Shown one piece after another: positions 33,171-41,197 of a stretch of DNA of 50,644 nt (position 1 is its first letter; each line of letters starts with the position of its first letter). The notes beneath the pieces were generated by a model. The model searched no databases. It had not been told where the DNA came from and saw only the letters and a list, made by a program, of their open reading frames with translations. The DNA lies in NCBI GenBank assembly GCA_035574235.1, contig DATLZA010000165.1, forward strand, positions 1 to 50,644, written 5' to 3'. Source of the stretch: Planctomycetota bacterium (GTDB lineage Bacteria > Planctomycetota > MHYJ01 > JACPRB01). A program made the translations under genes and the position numbers.

Positions 33171-35024
33171 CTACCGAAGCACATGGAGCGCGCCGACGTT
33201 CCGGAACAGCGCCGTCAACCCCTCGGCCGGCACCGCGACGACCAGCCGGAGCCTGAACACGTCCCCACCCCGCGGCGTGGACGGGAAAAGCACCGCCGCA
33301 TAGTCCGGAACCAGGCGCTCGTGGACCACCTCAACGTCCTTGCCCTGCACCGTCCCTTGCGGGTCGCGGCGCGGCTTCTGAATCGGACGGCGGTCGACCT
33401 TCTTGACGTACGCCGCCTTCATCCGGATTTCCGCCACGAAGTCCAGCGCCCGCATCCCTCGCACGAGGTCGGGCAGCCTGTGGTAGCTTTCGTCCCGCGA
33501 CGTGGCGGTGTAGAGCTTCACCCGCCGGCCCTGGTGCAGGAGGCACATCGCGATCGAGGCGCCGTCCTTCACCTCGGCTGCAGCCTGGACGGATCCCTCG
33601 AGGATGACCTGTTCGAGCGGGATGCTGAGAAGAACCTCTCCGTAGAGTTCCGTACCCGGGGAGGTCTTGGCGCGGTCCACGTCGTACCACACCTCCCGGG
33701 CCGGACCGATTTCGGACCGGAGCATGTCCCTTTGGGTCGTCACGACCAGGGGAATCGTATAGAACCGGCGCTTGATCTGAAGATCGGTGGCGTACCGAAC
33801 CTGGCCCGTTTGCGGATCCGGGGAAGAGCGCCAGAGGATGTCCGCGTCGTGCGTGATCCCGGCGCCATGCTCCGCGCTGATCGAGACGGCCTTCTCCGAA
33901 GCCTCCTCGTACGCGAAGAGGTTCGGAACGGCGATGAGACGATCCCTGCGCGTGTACCAGGCGCCGTCGAAGAGCACGTAGCCGTCCTTGAGCAGCTTGT
34001 CCCGCAGCTCCCGGGGCGTCCACGTGCGGTTCTCGTAGGAGATGAAGCCTCCCTGGTCGATCGCCTCCAGGGCGCGCTGAACGGGATCGGGGGGAAGCTC
34101 TGCCTCCTCGCGGGCCTTCGGATGCTCCGGCTGGGCCGACAGGAGCGTGAACGCGACCAGCCTGGCCTGAAGAGTAAGCTTCTTGACCTTGCACCATTCC
34201 ATCAGGGCCAGGAGATCCTGCGCCGATCCCGACCGCGCCTTTTCCCAGCGGTCGCGGAACTCCGCGCCGGGGCCTTGGCCGCGGCCGATCGCCAGGATTT
34301 CGCCGCGCGGAACGTTCACCGTGCCGGCGACGCCTCCGGCCGGGCGGCGTTCGACCCGGACGAGCTCCGCGGACTCCTCGACGATCCGTCCCACGATCGT
34401 GCGCCCGTCGCGCAGCTTCACCTCGTCCGCCGGCAAAGCCTCGAGCGCCTCCTTCTCCAGGCGTTCCCGGTTCTCGGCGATCCACGCCCACTCCTCGCGC
34501 GCAAAGCGCACCTTCGGGGACGCCGCGAGCGACTGGAGGAACGCCACGTCCTCAGGGCGCCCTTTTCCGACCCCGACCAGCCCTTCCGCGCGAAGCCGCT
34601 CGTCCGGGGTGAGACAGAGGTTCCGGTAAAACTCGGGAAGGCCGAGCACCTGCTCCCGGACGGCGCGCAGGAGGTCGGCGGGAAGATCGTTCGCCGAACG
34701 CGCCGCGGCGACACGGTCATCCCTCGGGTCGGCCGGAACGACCGCAGGCGGCGGTTCCGGAAACGACGCCGCAGGCGCCGGAGGAAGAACGGAAGGCTGC
34801 ACGGTCGGGGACGGAGCCGGCGCTCCTTCTTCGGCCGGCGGAGGGGCGGGAGTCGGGGACGGGAGATCGATCCGGATCGGAGGCGGAGGAGCGGCCTTTT
34901 CGGCCTCGCAGGCGCCGAGGACCACCGGCCAGGCCGCCGCCAGCGCAACCCGGAGCGCCCGACCGCAACGGCCCCGATCCACGGAAGCTCCTTGCCGAAC
35001 CGAGAAGACCTCAGGAAGACGCAT
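33171..35024 (-). CDS. Hypothetical lipoprotein, proline-rich linker and large periplasmic domain
   Basis: The 617-residue protein has a lipobox (VVLGAC, near residue 37) and about 70 residues of Pro/Ala-rich linker that should span the envelope. The remaining domain contains a KLRDGRTIVGRIVEESAELV motif near residue 195, the small Sm-like beta unit often found in planctomycete envelope proteins. It ends in a beta-rich part with TTQRDMLRSEIGPAREVWYDVD. I chose ATG 35024; a GTG closer to the lipobox is possible. No enzyme motif was recognised. Confidence 0.65.
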   Translation of the reverse strand: MRLPEVFSVRQGASVDRGRCGRALRVALAAAWPVVLGACEAEKAAPPPPIRIDLPSPTPAPPPAEEGAPAPSPTVQPSVLPPAPAASFPEPPPAVVPADPRDDRVAAARSANDLPADLLRAVREQVLGLPEFYRNLCLTPDERLRAEGLVGVGKGRPEDVAFLQSLAASPKVRFAREEWAWIAENRERLEKEALEALPADEVKLRDGRTIVGRIVEESAELVRVERRPAGGVAGTVNVPRGEILAIGRGQGPGAEFRDRWEKARSGSAQDLLALMEWCKVKKLTLQARLVAFTLLSAQPEHPKAREEAELPPDPVQRALEAIDQGGFISYENRTWTPRELRDKLLKDGYVLFDGAWYTRRDRLIAVPNLFAYEEASEKAVSISAEHGAGITHDADILWRSSPDPQTGQVRYATDLQIKRRFYTIPLVVTTQRDMLRSEIGPAREVWYDVDRAKTSPGTELYGEVLLSIPLEQVILEGSVQAAAEVKDGASIAMCLLHQGRRVKLYTATSRDESYHRLPDLVRGMRALDFVAEIRMKAAYVKKVDRRPIQKPRRDPQGTVQGKDVEVVHERLVPDYAAVLFPSTPRGGDVFRLRLVVAVPAEGLTALFRNVGALHVLR

Positions 35025-35092
35025 CGGTCGCCCGGTTGTCCGGCCTCGTGAAAGTACACCAGGCTCGCACCCACTTCGAGAGGTTCGAGAGT

Positions 35093-35557
35093 TCATCTTT
35101 TCACCGCCCGCCGCGCTCCCGCCCAGGCGAGAACGGCCAGCGTGACCGCCCCGACGGCTCCCCACGGCCCCGGCGGGCGCGCCGACGAAGAGACGTGGCA
35201 CTCCCAGAACTCGAAGTCGTCGTCCAGGTCCTCGAGCGCGATCACTTCCAGATAGGCCGCGGTGAGGCTGAGCTCCCCCTGGGAGTTGCTCGTGAACACC
35301 CAGTACCGGTAGGACCGGTCCGGGCGGGTGGACGCATCCGTAAAGGAGGTAACCGGAGCGGAGATATCGAAAATCACCAGATCGTCCGGCCCGTCCAGCC
35401 GCTCGCGTTCAATCCATATCCCCGCGACCGACGGGTCCGAGGGCAAGGTCCAGAAGACCGTGATCGACCCGTCCGGGTTCCGGTCGCCGCCGATCGAGGT
35501 CACCGGGCTCGGCGGGGCCAGGAGAAACACCGTAGCCGCTGCCCACCTCATCCTCAT
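35093..35557 (-). CDS. Small fibronectin-III-like protein with C-terminal anchor
   Basis: The 154-residue protein (152 from the second Met) has a short hydrophobic N-terminus, a fibronectin-type-III-like domain (SITVFWTLPSDPSVAGIWIERE, landmarks VFWTLP and GIWIER; YRYWVFTSNSQGE), an acidic patch, and a C-terminal hydrophobic helix with basic tail (VTLAVLAWAGARRAVKR). This layout resembles PEP-CTERM/MYXO-CTERM-like sorting signals. A TAGAAT box lies 9 nt before the second Met, so that start is preferred. The -10 overlaps that of the divergent RF-like gene. Confidence 0.55.
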   Translation of the reverse strand: MRMRWAAATVFLLAPPSPVTSIGGDRNPDGSITVFWTLPSDPSVAGIWIERERLDGPDDLVIFDISAPVTSFTDASTRPDRSYRYWVFTSNSQGELSLTAAYLEVIALEDLDDDFEFWECHVSSSARPPGPWGAVGAVTLAVLAWAGARRAVKR

Positions 35558-35566
35558 ACAATTCTA
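35557..35566. promoter_or_regulatory. Overlapping divergent -10 boxes before the RF-like gene
   Basis: TACAATTCTA reads TACAAT on the plus strand (8 nt before the RF-like ATG) and TAGAAT on the minus strand (9 nt before the second Met of the FN3-like gene). Only 13 nt separate the annotated starts. Confidence 0.4.
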
Positions 35567-35570
35567 CCGG

Positions 35571-35969
35571 ATGAAGCTGAACGAGCGTTTCGATGTGTCG
35601 CCCTCCAAGGTCCGGGAGCTCATCGATCGGATGAGGCGCCTGGGCATCGACCCGGACGCCATCGAGGAGCATTTCACGCGCGGAAGCGGACCGGGAGGAC
35701 GCAAGGTCAGCACCACGTCGAACGCGGTTCTCCTGCGCTATCCGCCCCTCGACCTCGTGGTGCGCTGCCACCGCGACCGGCGGCGGAACGTGAACCGATT
35801 CCTGGCCCTGCGGGAGCTCGTGGACCGAGTCGAGGAGCGGCTTTCGCCCGGCACTTCGAAGCGTCTCCAGGAAGTCGAGCGTCGCCGGCAGGCCAAGGCC
35901 CGCGCGGCCCGGCGCGCCCGGGCCCGTCACCGCGCGCCGCAGGCTCCCCCCGAGACCCAGGGCCTCTGA
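35571..35969 (+). CDS. Release-factor-like protein with GGR instead of GGQ
   Basis: The 132-residue protein has the peptidyl-tRNA hydrolase domain of class I release factors (ArfB/C12orf65-like): RGSGPGGRKVSTTSNAV in place of the usual GSGPGGQ signature, RCHRDRRRNVNRFLALREL, and a basic Arg/Lys-rich tail. The GGQ Gln, which activates ester hydrolysis, is Arg here (read directly, GGA GGA CGC at 35694-35702). The basic tail would enter the ribosomal mRNA channel as in ArfB. Either the protein works without Gln, or it binds ribosomes without hydrolysis. Confidence 0.8.
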   Translation: MKLNERFDVSPSKVRELIDRMRRLGIDPDAIEEHFTRGSGPGGRKVSTTSNAVLLRYPPLDLVVRCHRDRRRNVNRFLALRELVDRVEERLSPGTSKRLQEVERRRQAKARAARRARARHRAPQAPPETQGL

Positions 35970-35995
35970 CCTCTTCCCCGCGTCTCCGGGCGCCC

Positions 35996-36403
35996 TCAGG
36001 CCGCCGGCAAGGTCGAGGCGCACGCCCGGCACCGCCGCGCCGCCACCGGCACGCTTTCCAGACACTCCGGACACGTCCTGACGGGCGGCGGAGGAGGAGG
36101 CGCCTGCGCCCGCAGGAGGGCCTTCGTCACCACGAACACCGCCGCGGCGATGATGACGAAGTCCACTACCGTCCCGAGAAAGCTTCCGATGTTCAGCGCG
36201 GCCCCGCGCGCGAGCGGAATCTGAAGGAGGCGCCATTCGCCCTGCGGCGCGACCATGCCGATTACGGGCATGAAGAGATCCTTCACGACCGAATCCACGA
36301 CCTTCGAAACGGCGTTTCCGATGACCACCGCCGTCGCCAGCGCGAACACGTTGGACTTGAAGAGGAAGTCGCGAAACTCACGCGCCATCGCCTTCGCGTT
36401 CAT
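35996..36403 (-). CDS. mscL: Large-conductance mechanosensitive channel with C-terminal zinc ribbon
   Basis: The 135-residue MscL protein forms a pore that opens under membrane tension to relieve osmotic shock. N-terminal EFRDFLFKSNVFALATAVVIGNAVSKVVDSVVKDL (landmarks FLFKSNVF and AVVIGNAVSKVV) is TM1 and VVDFVIIAAAVFVVTKAL is TM2. Unusually, after a Pro-rich hinge, the C-terminus carries a four-Cys ribbon (CPEC and CRAC) in place of the usual helical bundle. Stop and start codons are clear; it stands alone on the minus strand. Confidence 0.9.
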   Translation of the reverse strand: MNAKAMAREFRDFLFKSNVFALATAVVIGNAVSKVVDSVVKDLFMPVIGMVAPQGEWRLLQIPLARGAALNIGSFLGTVVDFVIIAAAVFVVTKALLRAQAPPPPPPVRTCPECLESVPVAARRCRACASTLPAA

Positions 36404-36434
36404 GCCCCGGTCTCCTCTCAGGAAGCCCGCCCGA

Positions 36435-37430
36435 TCAGAACGTGAATCCCAGGCCGACGAAGTAGGTGTTGTCGTATTCCTCGAGCCCCTCGGGAGGCTC
36501 GTTGTCGAATTCGGTGATGACTCCGCCCAGGAGATTCCAGCCTCCCCCGAGGGCCGTCCCCAGCGTCGCCTCGTTGCGGATCTGCCAGTCCGCCGAGTCC
36601 TCGAAATTCGGATAGTACGTGAAGAGATCCTTCAGCTCGAAGCCCAGGGGAAGGGCCAGCCTCAGGCGGGCCGCAAAACGGCCGCCCATGTGGGACTCGT
36701 CCTCGCCCTCCCGGAAATTGTTGTCGAAGTACGCCAGGCCCGCCTCCACGGCCAGATCCCCCCACGGCTCCTTGAAGACCTCGTAGCCCGCGCCCACGCT
36801 CACCACCGTGCCGAGCCTCAGGTCCTTGAAGCGGTCCGACAAGAGCTCCACGCTCGCGTACACGTACAATCCGTCATAGATCCGGTAGAGATACTTCGCC
36901 AGGCCGTACGAATTGCGCTCCTGAAGATCCCCGCTGCGCTCGCCGTACCGGAAGATGGCCCGAAGGAGAATCAGGTCCGCTTCGGTTTCGCGGGTGGCCT
37001 CCCCGGCCGCCAGAAACGACGTCGTATGGGTGTTTCCGTCCGTGGCCCGAACCGCCAACGTGACGCTTCCGTGCCACTGCGTGGGAGGTTCGTTAAAGTG
37101 GGTCACCTTGGCGAACTCCACGTCCACCGGGGGCACGGGGCCTTCCGTTTCCACACGGAGCTTGCCCTCCTGAGGGGTCGAGAGCTTTCCCTCGAGGACT
37201 TCGCCCGTGGCCAGCCGGACCCGCACTTTCCCGTCGGTGCGGACGGACGTGACCTGCCCCCAGTCGATCGCCAGCTTCCCCGAGTGCGGCGTCTCGAAGT
37301 GGAGCTTGCCCTTGGCGAGCTGGAGAAGCTTTCCGGAAACCCGGTCGCCGTTTTTGAGCTTGACTTCGTCGTCCGCCCGGAGGGCGGGCCCGAGCAGGAG
37401 TAAGAGCGGCAGGATCGCGAAGCGTTTCAT
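36435..37430 (-). CDS. DUF481 outer-membrane beta-barrel protein
   Basis: The 331-residue protein has a signal peptide (FAILPLLLLLGPALRA), two short Sm-like beta repeats (KLKNGDRVSGKLLQL and RLATGEVLEGKLST) and a C-terminal DUF481 barrel of about 200 residues. Alternating aromatic and polar strands and a final Phe (VGLGFTF) are as expected for an outer-membrane protein. Related to E. coli YdiY. Function unknown. It is divergent from the thioredoxin selenoprotein gene across a 156-nt gap. Confidence 0.85.
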   Translation of the reverse strand: MKRFAILPLLLLLGPALRADDEVKLKNGDRVSGKLLQLAKGKLHFETPHSGKLAIDWGQVTSVRTDGKVRVRLATGEVLEGKLSTPQEGKLRVETEGPVPPVDVEFAKVTHFNEPPTQWHGSVTLAVRATDGNTHTTSFLAAGEATRETEADLILLRAIFRYGERSGDLQERNSYGLAKYLYRIYDGLYVYASVELLSDRFKDLRLGTVVSVGAGYEVFKEPWGDLAVEAGLAYFDNNFREGEDESHMGGRFAARLRLALPLGFELKDLFTYYPNFEDSADWQIRNEATLGTALGGGWNLLGGVITEFDNEPPEGLEEYDNTYFVGLGFTF

Positions 37431-37586
37431 CACACCCTCCCCGAGTACCGCCGGGACCCTAGCATCTTTCGCAGGGCGCGGCAAGAAAGACCGTTCCCCG
37501 CCCCGGCCCGGGGGAATATAATGGCGAGGGCGGCGGCTGCGGGGACAGAGGGGCTTCGGCCGGGCCGAGAAGGGAAAGGAGAACGT
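37431..37586. promoter_or_regulatory. Divergent intergenic region, promoter of the Trx selenoprotein gene
   Basis: On the plus strand a TATAAT (37517-37522) lies 64 nt before the thioredoxin ATG, and AAAGGAG sits just before that ATG (37575-37582). Unlike most genes in this window, this one has a proper leader and ribosome site. Confidence 0.4.
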
Positions 37587-38117
37587 ATGACCGGACGTGG
37601 AATAGCCCTCTGGGCGGCGCTTGCGATGCTCGGAGCGGCCCAGGAAGACCCGCTCTTTTCGAATTCGTACAAGGGAAAGGCGCCTCCCGAAATCGTTTCC
37701 GAACCCGGCGCGTGGATCAACGCCTCCGAACCTCTGCGGCTGGAGAAGCTTCGCGGCAAGGTGGTCTGGCTCGAATTCGGGTTCCTCAACTGAGGGGCCT
37801 GCCGGCGCATGAAGCCCCACCTGGTCAGGTGGCATAAGGAGTACGCGGAGAAGGGACTCGTCATCCTCGACATCGACGACGGCTCTCAGGACTCGCTCGC
37901 CGACCTCAAGGCATCGGTGGAAAAGGAAGGGATCCGCTACCCCGTCCTCTGGGACAAGGACGCCCGCAACATCGGCGCTTACGGCGTTCAGGCCATGCCG
38001 GCGGCGTACCTCATCGGAGCCGATGGAAAGGTGGTCTGGGAAGGAGTCCCCGACGCGGGCAAGCCGGAGGAGTACGAGAAGCGGATTCGGGCGGAGCTGG
38101 ACAAACTGAAGAAATGA
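37587..38117 (+). CDS. Exported thioredoxin-like selenoprotein (UxxC)
   Basis: The frame begins at ATG 37587 and is interrupted only by UGA 37791-37793, followed by 107 further sense codons. The 176-residue product has a signal peptide (IALWAALAMLGAAQ), a thioredoxin fold with KVVWLEFGFLN-U-GACRRMKPHL and a cis-Pro loop GVQAMPAAYLIGADGKVV. Sec69 and Cys72 form UxxC where relatives have CxxC. A TlpA/ResA-like periplasmic redox protein is expected. A 6-bp stem with GGUC loop follows at 37817-37832. The true stop is TGA at 38115-38117 before the convergent serine hydrolase gene. Confidence 0.87.
37791..37832 (+). promoter_or_regulatory. Sec UGA and SECIS-like hairpin of the thioredoxin gene
   Basis: UGA at 37791-37793. 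After 23 nt, CCACCT and AGGTGG (37817-37822, 37827-37832) pair around GGUC (a 7th pair would leave a GU loop). The loop starts 29 nt after the UGA and begins with G. Confidence 0.72.
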
Positions 38118-38129
38118 GCGGGGCCCGCC

Positions 38130-39125
38130 CTACCCTCTCAGGGCGGCGACGACCTCGCGGCGCAGGCGCCGCACGTCCGTGGCCTCTCCCGAACGCACCC
38201 GGTTGGTCAGGAGGACGACGAAGCGGCGGCGCGCCGGATCCATCCAGACGAGCGTGCCGGTGAACCCGGTATGCCCCACGCCGGGGGCGAAGGGGGGCTC
38301 GTCGAAGATGTCCCAGCCCAGCCCGCGGCGATCGCCTCCGGGTCGATCCTGGGGCGAGAACATCGCCTGCAGAGTTTCCGGACGGAGCAGCCGGCCCGCC
38401 AGGAGCGCCCGGCAGAACCGGGCCAGGTCGTCCCCCGTGGAAAAGAGCCCCGCATTGCCGGGCTGCCGATCCGCCGTCTCGTACGCCCGCGCGAGCGGGT
38501 CGTGCACGCGACCCGCCGGCTCGTCCGACGTGGGGGCGCACCGGGCCGGGTCGGGGTCGAACCCGGTATCCTTCATCCCGAGGGGCTTGAAGATCCTCTC
38601 CTCGGCGAACCGGCCGAGGGGAATTCCCGCCGCCTCCTCGACCAACCGGCCGAGGACGATCATGTTGAGTCAGCTGTAGACGGGCTTTTCGCGCCGCACG
38701 GGAAGCACCGCGATCTCCTCGAGGATGCTCTCCGGACTCCGCCGGCGTGGGGTGAGGTACGCGGGCAGGCCCGAACGGTGCGCCAGGAGATCGCGGACCG
38801 TCACCGGCCGGCCCGCGAGGGCCGCCAGGAATTCGCCCACCGGCCGGTCGAGCGCCAGCCGCCCTTCCTCGACCAGCATCATCGCCGCCGTCGTCGTGGC
38901 CACGACCTTCGTCACGGAGGCGAGGTCGAAGACCGTGTCCGGACGCGCCTCGCCGAACGCCTTCCGGTACAGGATGCGGTCCCCCTCCCCCGCCACGACG
39001 ACCGCCGCCGGAATGCGGTCCTCCTGAAGAATCCGCGCCACGAGCGCGTCGAGCGGAGCGTCCGCCGGCGCGCCGCGGCACGCCGCCAGCGCCGCCCCCA
39101 GAAGAAATCCCGCGGCTATCCGCAT
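38130..39125 (-). CDS. Beta-lactamase-fold serine hydrolase with Sec in the YxN motif
   Basis: The 331-residue exported protein (signal peptide/lipobox AALAAC) belongs to the class C beta-lactamase/CubicO family. The catalytic SxxK is Ser70-Val-Thr-Lys73. A UGA (38670-38672) places Sec152 in KPVYS-U-LNMIVLGRLVEEAAG, the second motif (YxN/YSD/YSC in relatives). HTGFTG replaces KTG near residue 280. The protein continues for 179 residues beyond the UGA with full family character. A 9-bp stem with GGUU loop lies 13 nt after the UGA. It overlaps the class IV aminotransferase gene by 10 nt. A peptidase or esterase role is likely; beta-lactam resistance is unlikely. Confidence 0.8.
38635..38672 (-). 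promoter_or_regulatory. Sec UGA and SECIS-like hairpin of the serine hydrolase gene
   Basis: UGA at 38670-38672 (minus). After 13 nt, TCCTCGGCC pairs with GGTCGAGGA (one G-U pair, 9 bp) around loop GGUU at 38644-38647. The loop starts 22 nt after the UGA. It is the best SECIS match in the window. Confidence 0.75.
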
Positions 39126-39943
39126 TCGCTTCCGACCAGCTCCCGGAACGCGGCGCGCAGCCGGGCCGTCACCGGCCCCGGAGCCAGAGGCTTCCCGTCC
39201 AGGGCCGTCACCGGCATGATCTCGGCCGTCGTCCCGGTCATGAAAATCTCGTCGGCCTGCCGCGCTTCGGGAAGCTTCACGGGGCGTTCTTCGACGGAAA
39301 TGTCCAGCCGGCGGGCCAGGAAGAGCGCGATCTCGCGGGTGATCCCGTTGAGGATCCGGGAATCGGCCGGATGCGTCCGCAGGACGTTCTTGAAGACGAA
39401 GAAGGCGTTCGACGCCGTGCCTTCGGTGACGGATCCGTCGTCGCGCACGAAGAGCCCTTCGTCGCATCCGGACTCCACGGCTTTCTGGCGCGCCAGAATG
39501 TTGGGCAGCAGGCAGATCGTCTTGAGGTGGCAGCGTCCCCAGCGGTCGTCGGGAACGGAGCGGAGCGTGTAGGTTTTGCTCTCGGGAGCGGGCTGGAGGG
39601 GACGCGCGTACGCCAGCACAGTGGGCCGGATCCCGGACGGAAACGCGTGGGCCCGGGGAGCCGCCCCGCGCGTGATCTGAAGATAGATCGTGGCCTCCTT
39701 GAGGGACCCGAGGACCTGCCGGCAGATCTCGGCCAGCCGCGGAAGCGGTTCCGGCGGCGGGATCCGCACGCCTTCCAGGCTCCGCTCCAGCCGGGCCAGG
39801 TGCGCGTCCAATCGAAAAGGCCGGCCGTTGTAGACCCGGATGACTTCGTAAACGCCGTCGCCGAACTGGAACCCGCGGTCCTCCACGGACACGCGCCCTT
39901 CCTCCAGCGGAAGCAACGAGCCGTTCAGATAGAGCGTCGTCAT
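39116..39943 (-). CDS. Class IV aminotransferase (D-amino-acid or branched-chain type)
   Basis: The 275-residue fold-type IV PLP enzyme has GDGVYEVIRVYNGRPFRLDAHLARLE at the N-terminus (landmarks GDGVYEVIRV and HLARLE), the PLP lysine in HLKTICLLPNILARQ and the Glu of DGSVTEGTASN. This set of signatures matches D-alanine aminotransferases (RVYNGRPF). It could supply D-amino acids for the wall or act on branched-chain amino acids. Its end overlaps the serine hydrolase start by 10 nt; a link to D-amino-acid-containing peptides is tempting but unproven. TATACT lies 8 nt before the ATG. Confidence 0.85.
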   Translation of the reverse strand: MTTLYLNGSLLPLEEGRVSVEDRGFQFGDGVYEVIRVYNGRPFRLDAHLARLERSLEGVRIPPPEPLPRLAEICRQVLGSLKEATIYLQITRGAAPRAHAFPSGIRPTVLAYARPLQPAPESKTYTLRSVPDDRWGRCHLKTICLLPNILARQKAVESGCDEGLFVRDDGSVTEGTASNAFFVFKNVLRTHPADSRILNGITREIALFLARRLDISVEERPVKLPEARQADEIFMTGTTAEIMPVTALDGKPLAPGPVTARLRAAFRELVGSECG

Positions 39944-39991
39944 GGCCCCCGAGTATACTTCGGCGACGGGGCGACTGCACCGATCCGACGT

Positions 39992-41125
39992 TCAGGGGAT
40001 CGGCCGTTCGTAGATGCGCGCCTCCCGCAACCCCGCGCGCGCGTCCAGCTCGTTTTGGATGCGAATGCGGGCGGGGACATCGAACGTCTTGTGGTAGTGC
40101 GGCCGGAGCTCCTCCCATCGCTTCCAGAGAATCTCCCCGTCCGCCGAGTCTCCGAGCTGCCCGGTGCGGTGCAGGGTGCGCGCCACCAGAATCTCCTCGC
40201 ACCAGAAGCAGAAACGGTCGAGGTCCCGCAGCATGGCGCCGCGGCGGCTCCGATCAAGGGTCCAATTGTCGTGCGTTCCGTTCATGAGGCACCGGGCCTC
40301 GCTGTGCCAGGCCCCTTCTTCGGCGACGCCTCCCACCCAGAGCACCCCGATGACGCTTTCGGGATCCGGGTTGATCTCGCTCCCCGGCGAAAGATGGGCC
40401 CAGGGAAGCAGGCGCCGCTCTTTCGTGTGGGCGATGTTGGAGACGGTGAAGAGCGAAGGCCGGTCCGGCGTGCGCCGCTCGGCCCTCAGCCCCGCCGCGC
40501 GGATGTATTCGTCCCGCAGCCCCCCATAAGCATGCCCGAATTCGTGATGGGCGTTGGCGGCGAATCCGACCGCCACGGAGAGGGCCCCGTCCGGAGAGGC
40601 GATCTCCCGGGCCAGTCCGCTCGGTTGCATTCCGCGCTCGTTGAGGACGAGCATGACGACGGTCGTGTGCGTGAGCCGCCCCCCGGTCCGCACGCGCGCG
40701 GCGTCCAGACGCTCGAGCGCCCGGAAGATGCCGGCGCGGGTCTGCGGTCCGGCGACATCCCCGACGTCGAACGGGGTGGACGCGATCGCGTAGCGGGAAC
40801 GCCGTTCCCGGGAGGCCCGGGCGGCGCCCGGGGTCCAAAGCCCCCGAACCCGGAAGGCTCCGCGGAACTCCCTCCAGGGAACGTAGGTCAGGAAGCGATC
40901 GTACCAGCCCAGGACGTCGCGCTCGAAGCGCTCCCGCTCGTCCTCGAGATATCCGTCGCCCAGGATGACGACCTCGAGCCGGCGCTCCGGGGGGATCTCG
41001 ACCCGCCGCCCGGGATTTCGCAGGTCGGGCACCCAGGGGCGCTCTTCGGGACTGGCCGCGATGACGTCTTCCTGGGCGGCGCCGGTGCACGCCAGGACGA
41101 AGAGGCCGGCGACGATCAGGGGCAT
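39992..41125 (-). CDS. Secreted M64 (IgA peptidase-type) metallopeptidase
   Basis: The 377-residue protein has a signal peptide (IVAGLFVLACTG), then LEVVILGDGYLEDERERFERD, and the zinc motif HHEFGHAYGGLRDEY typical of family M64, with the third ligand Asp or Tyr in the following turn. It would act outside the cytoplasm on protein substrates. The 16-bp hairpin at 41149-41184 sits in its leader region, so it may be separately expressed from the upstream HMA gene. Confidence 0.87.
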   Translation of the reverse strand: MPLIVAGLFVLACTGAAQEDVIAASPEERPWVPDLRNPGRRVEIPPERRLEVVILGDGYLEDERERFERDVLGWYDRFLTYVPWREFRGAFRVRGLWTPGAARASRERRSRYAIASTPFDVGDVAGPQTRAGIFRALERLDAARVRTGGRLTHTTVVMLVLNERGMQPSGLAREIASPDGALSVAVGFAANAHHEFGHAYGGLRDEYIRAAGLRAERRTPDRPSLFTVSNIAHTKERRLLPWAHLSPGSEINPDPESVIGVLWVGGVAEEGAWHSEARCLMNGTHDNWTLDRSRRGAMLRDLDRFCFWCEEILVARTLHRTGQLGDSADGEILWKRWEELRPHYHKTFDVPARIRIQNELDARAGLREARIYERPIP

Positions 41126-41148
41126 GGAATCGGTCCTTCCGGGGACGG

Positions 41149-41184
41149 CCGGAGCCTCCGGGGCGGCGGCCCCGGAGGCTCCGG
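41149..41184 (-). terminator. Perfect 16-bp GC hairpin between the HMA and M64 genes
   Basis: CCGGAGCCTCCGGGGC and GCCCCGGAGGCTCCGG pair perfectly around loop GGCG, beginning 13 nt after the HMA stop codon. No U-run follows on the minus strand, so it may act as a factor-dependent terminator, an attenuator or an RNA-stabilising end. Confidence 0.55.
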
Positions 41185-41197
41185 TTGGATTCGCGAA

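Noticed and set aside
38130-39125. Pseudogene explanation for the serine hydrolase
   Set aside because: Only a single UGA interrupts it, there are no frameshifts, family motifs continue after it and a strong hairpin follows at the right distance.
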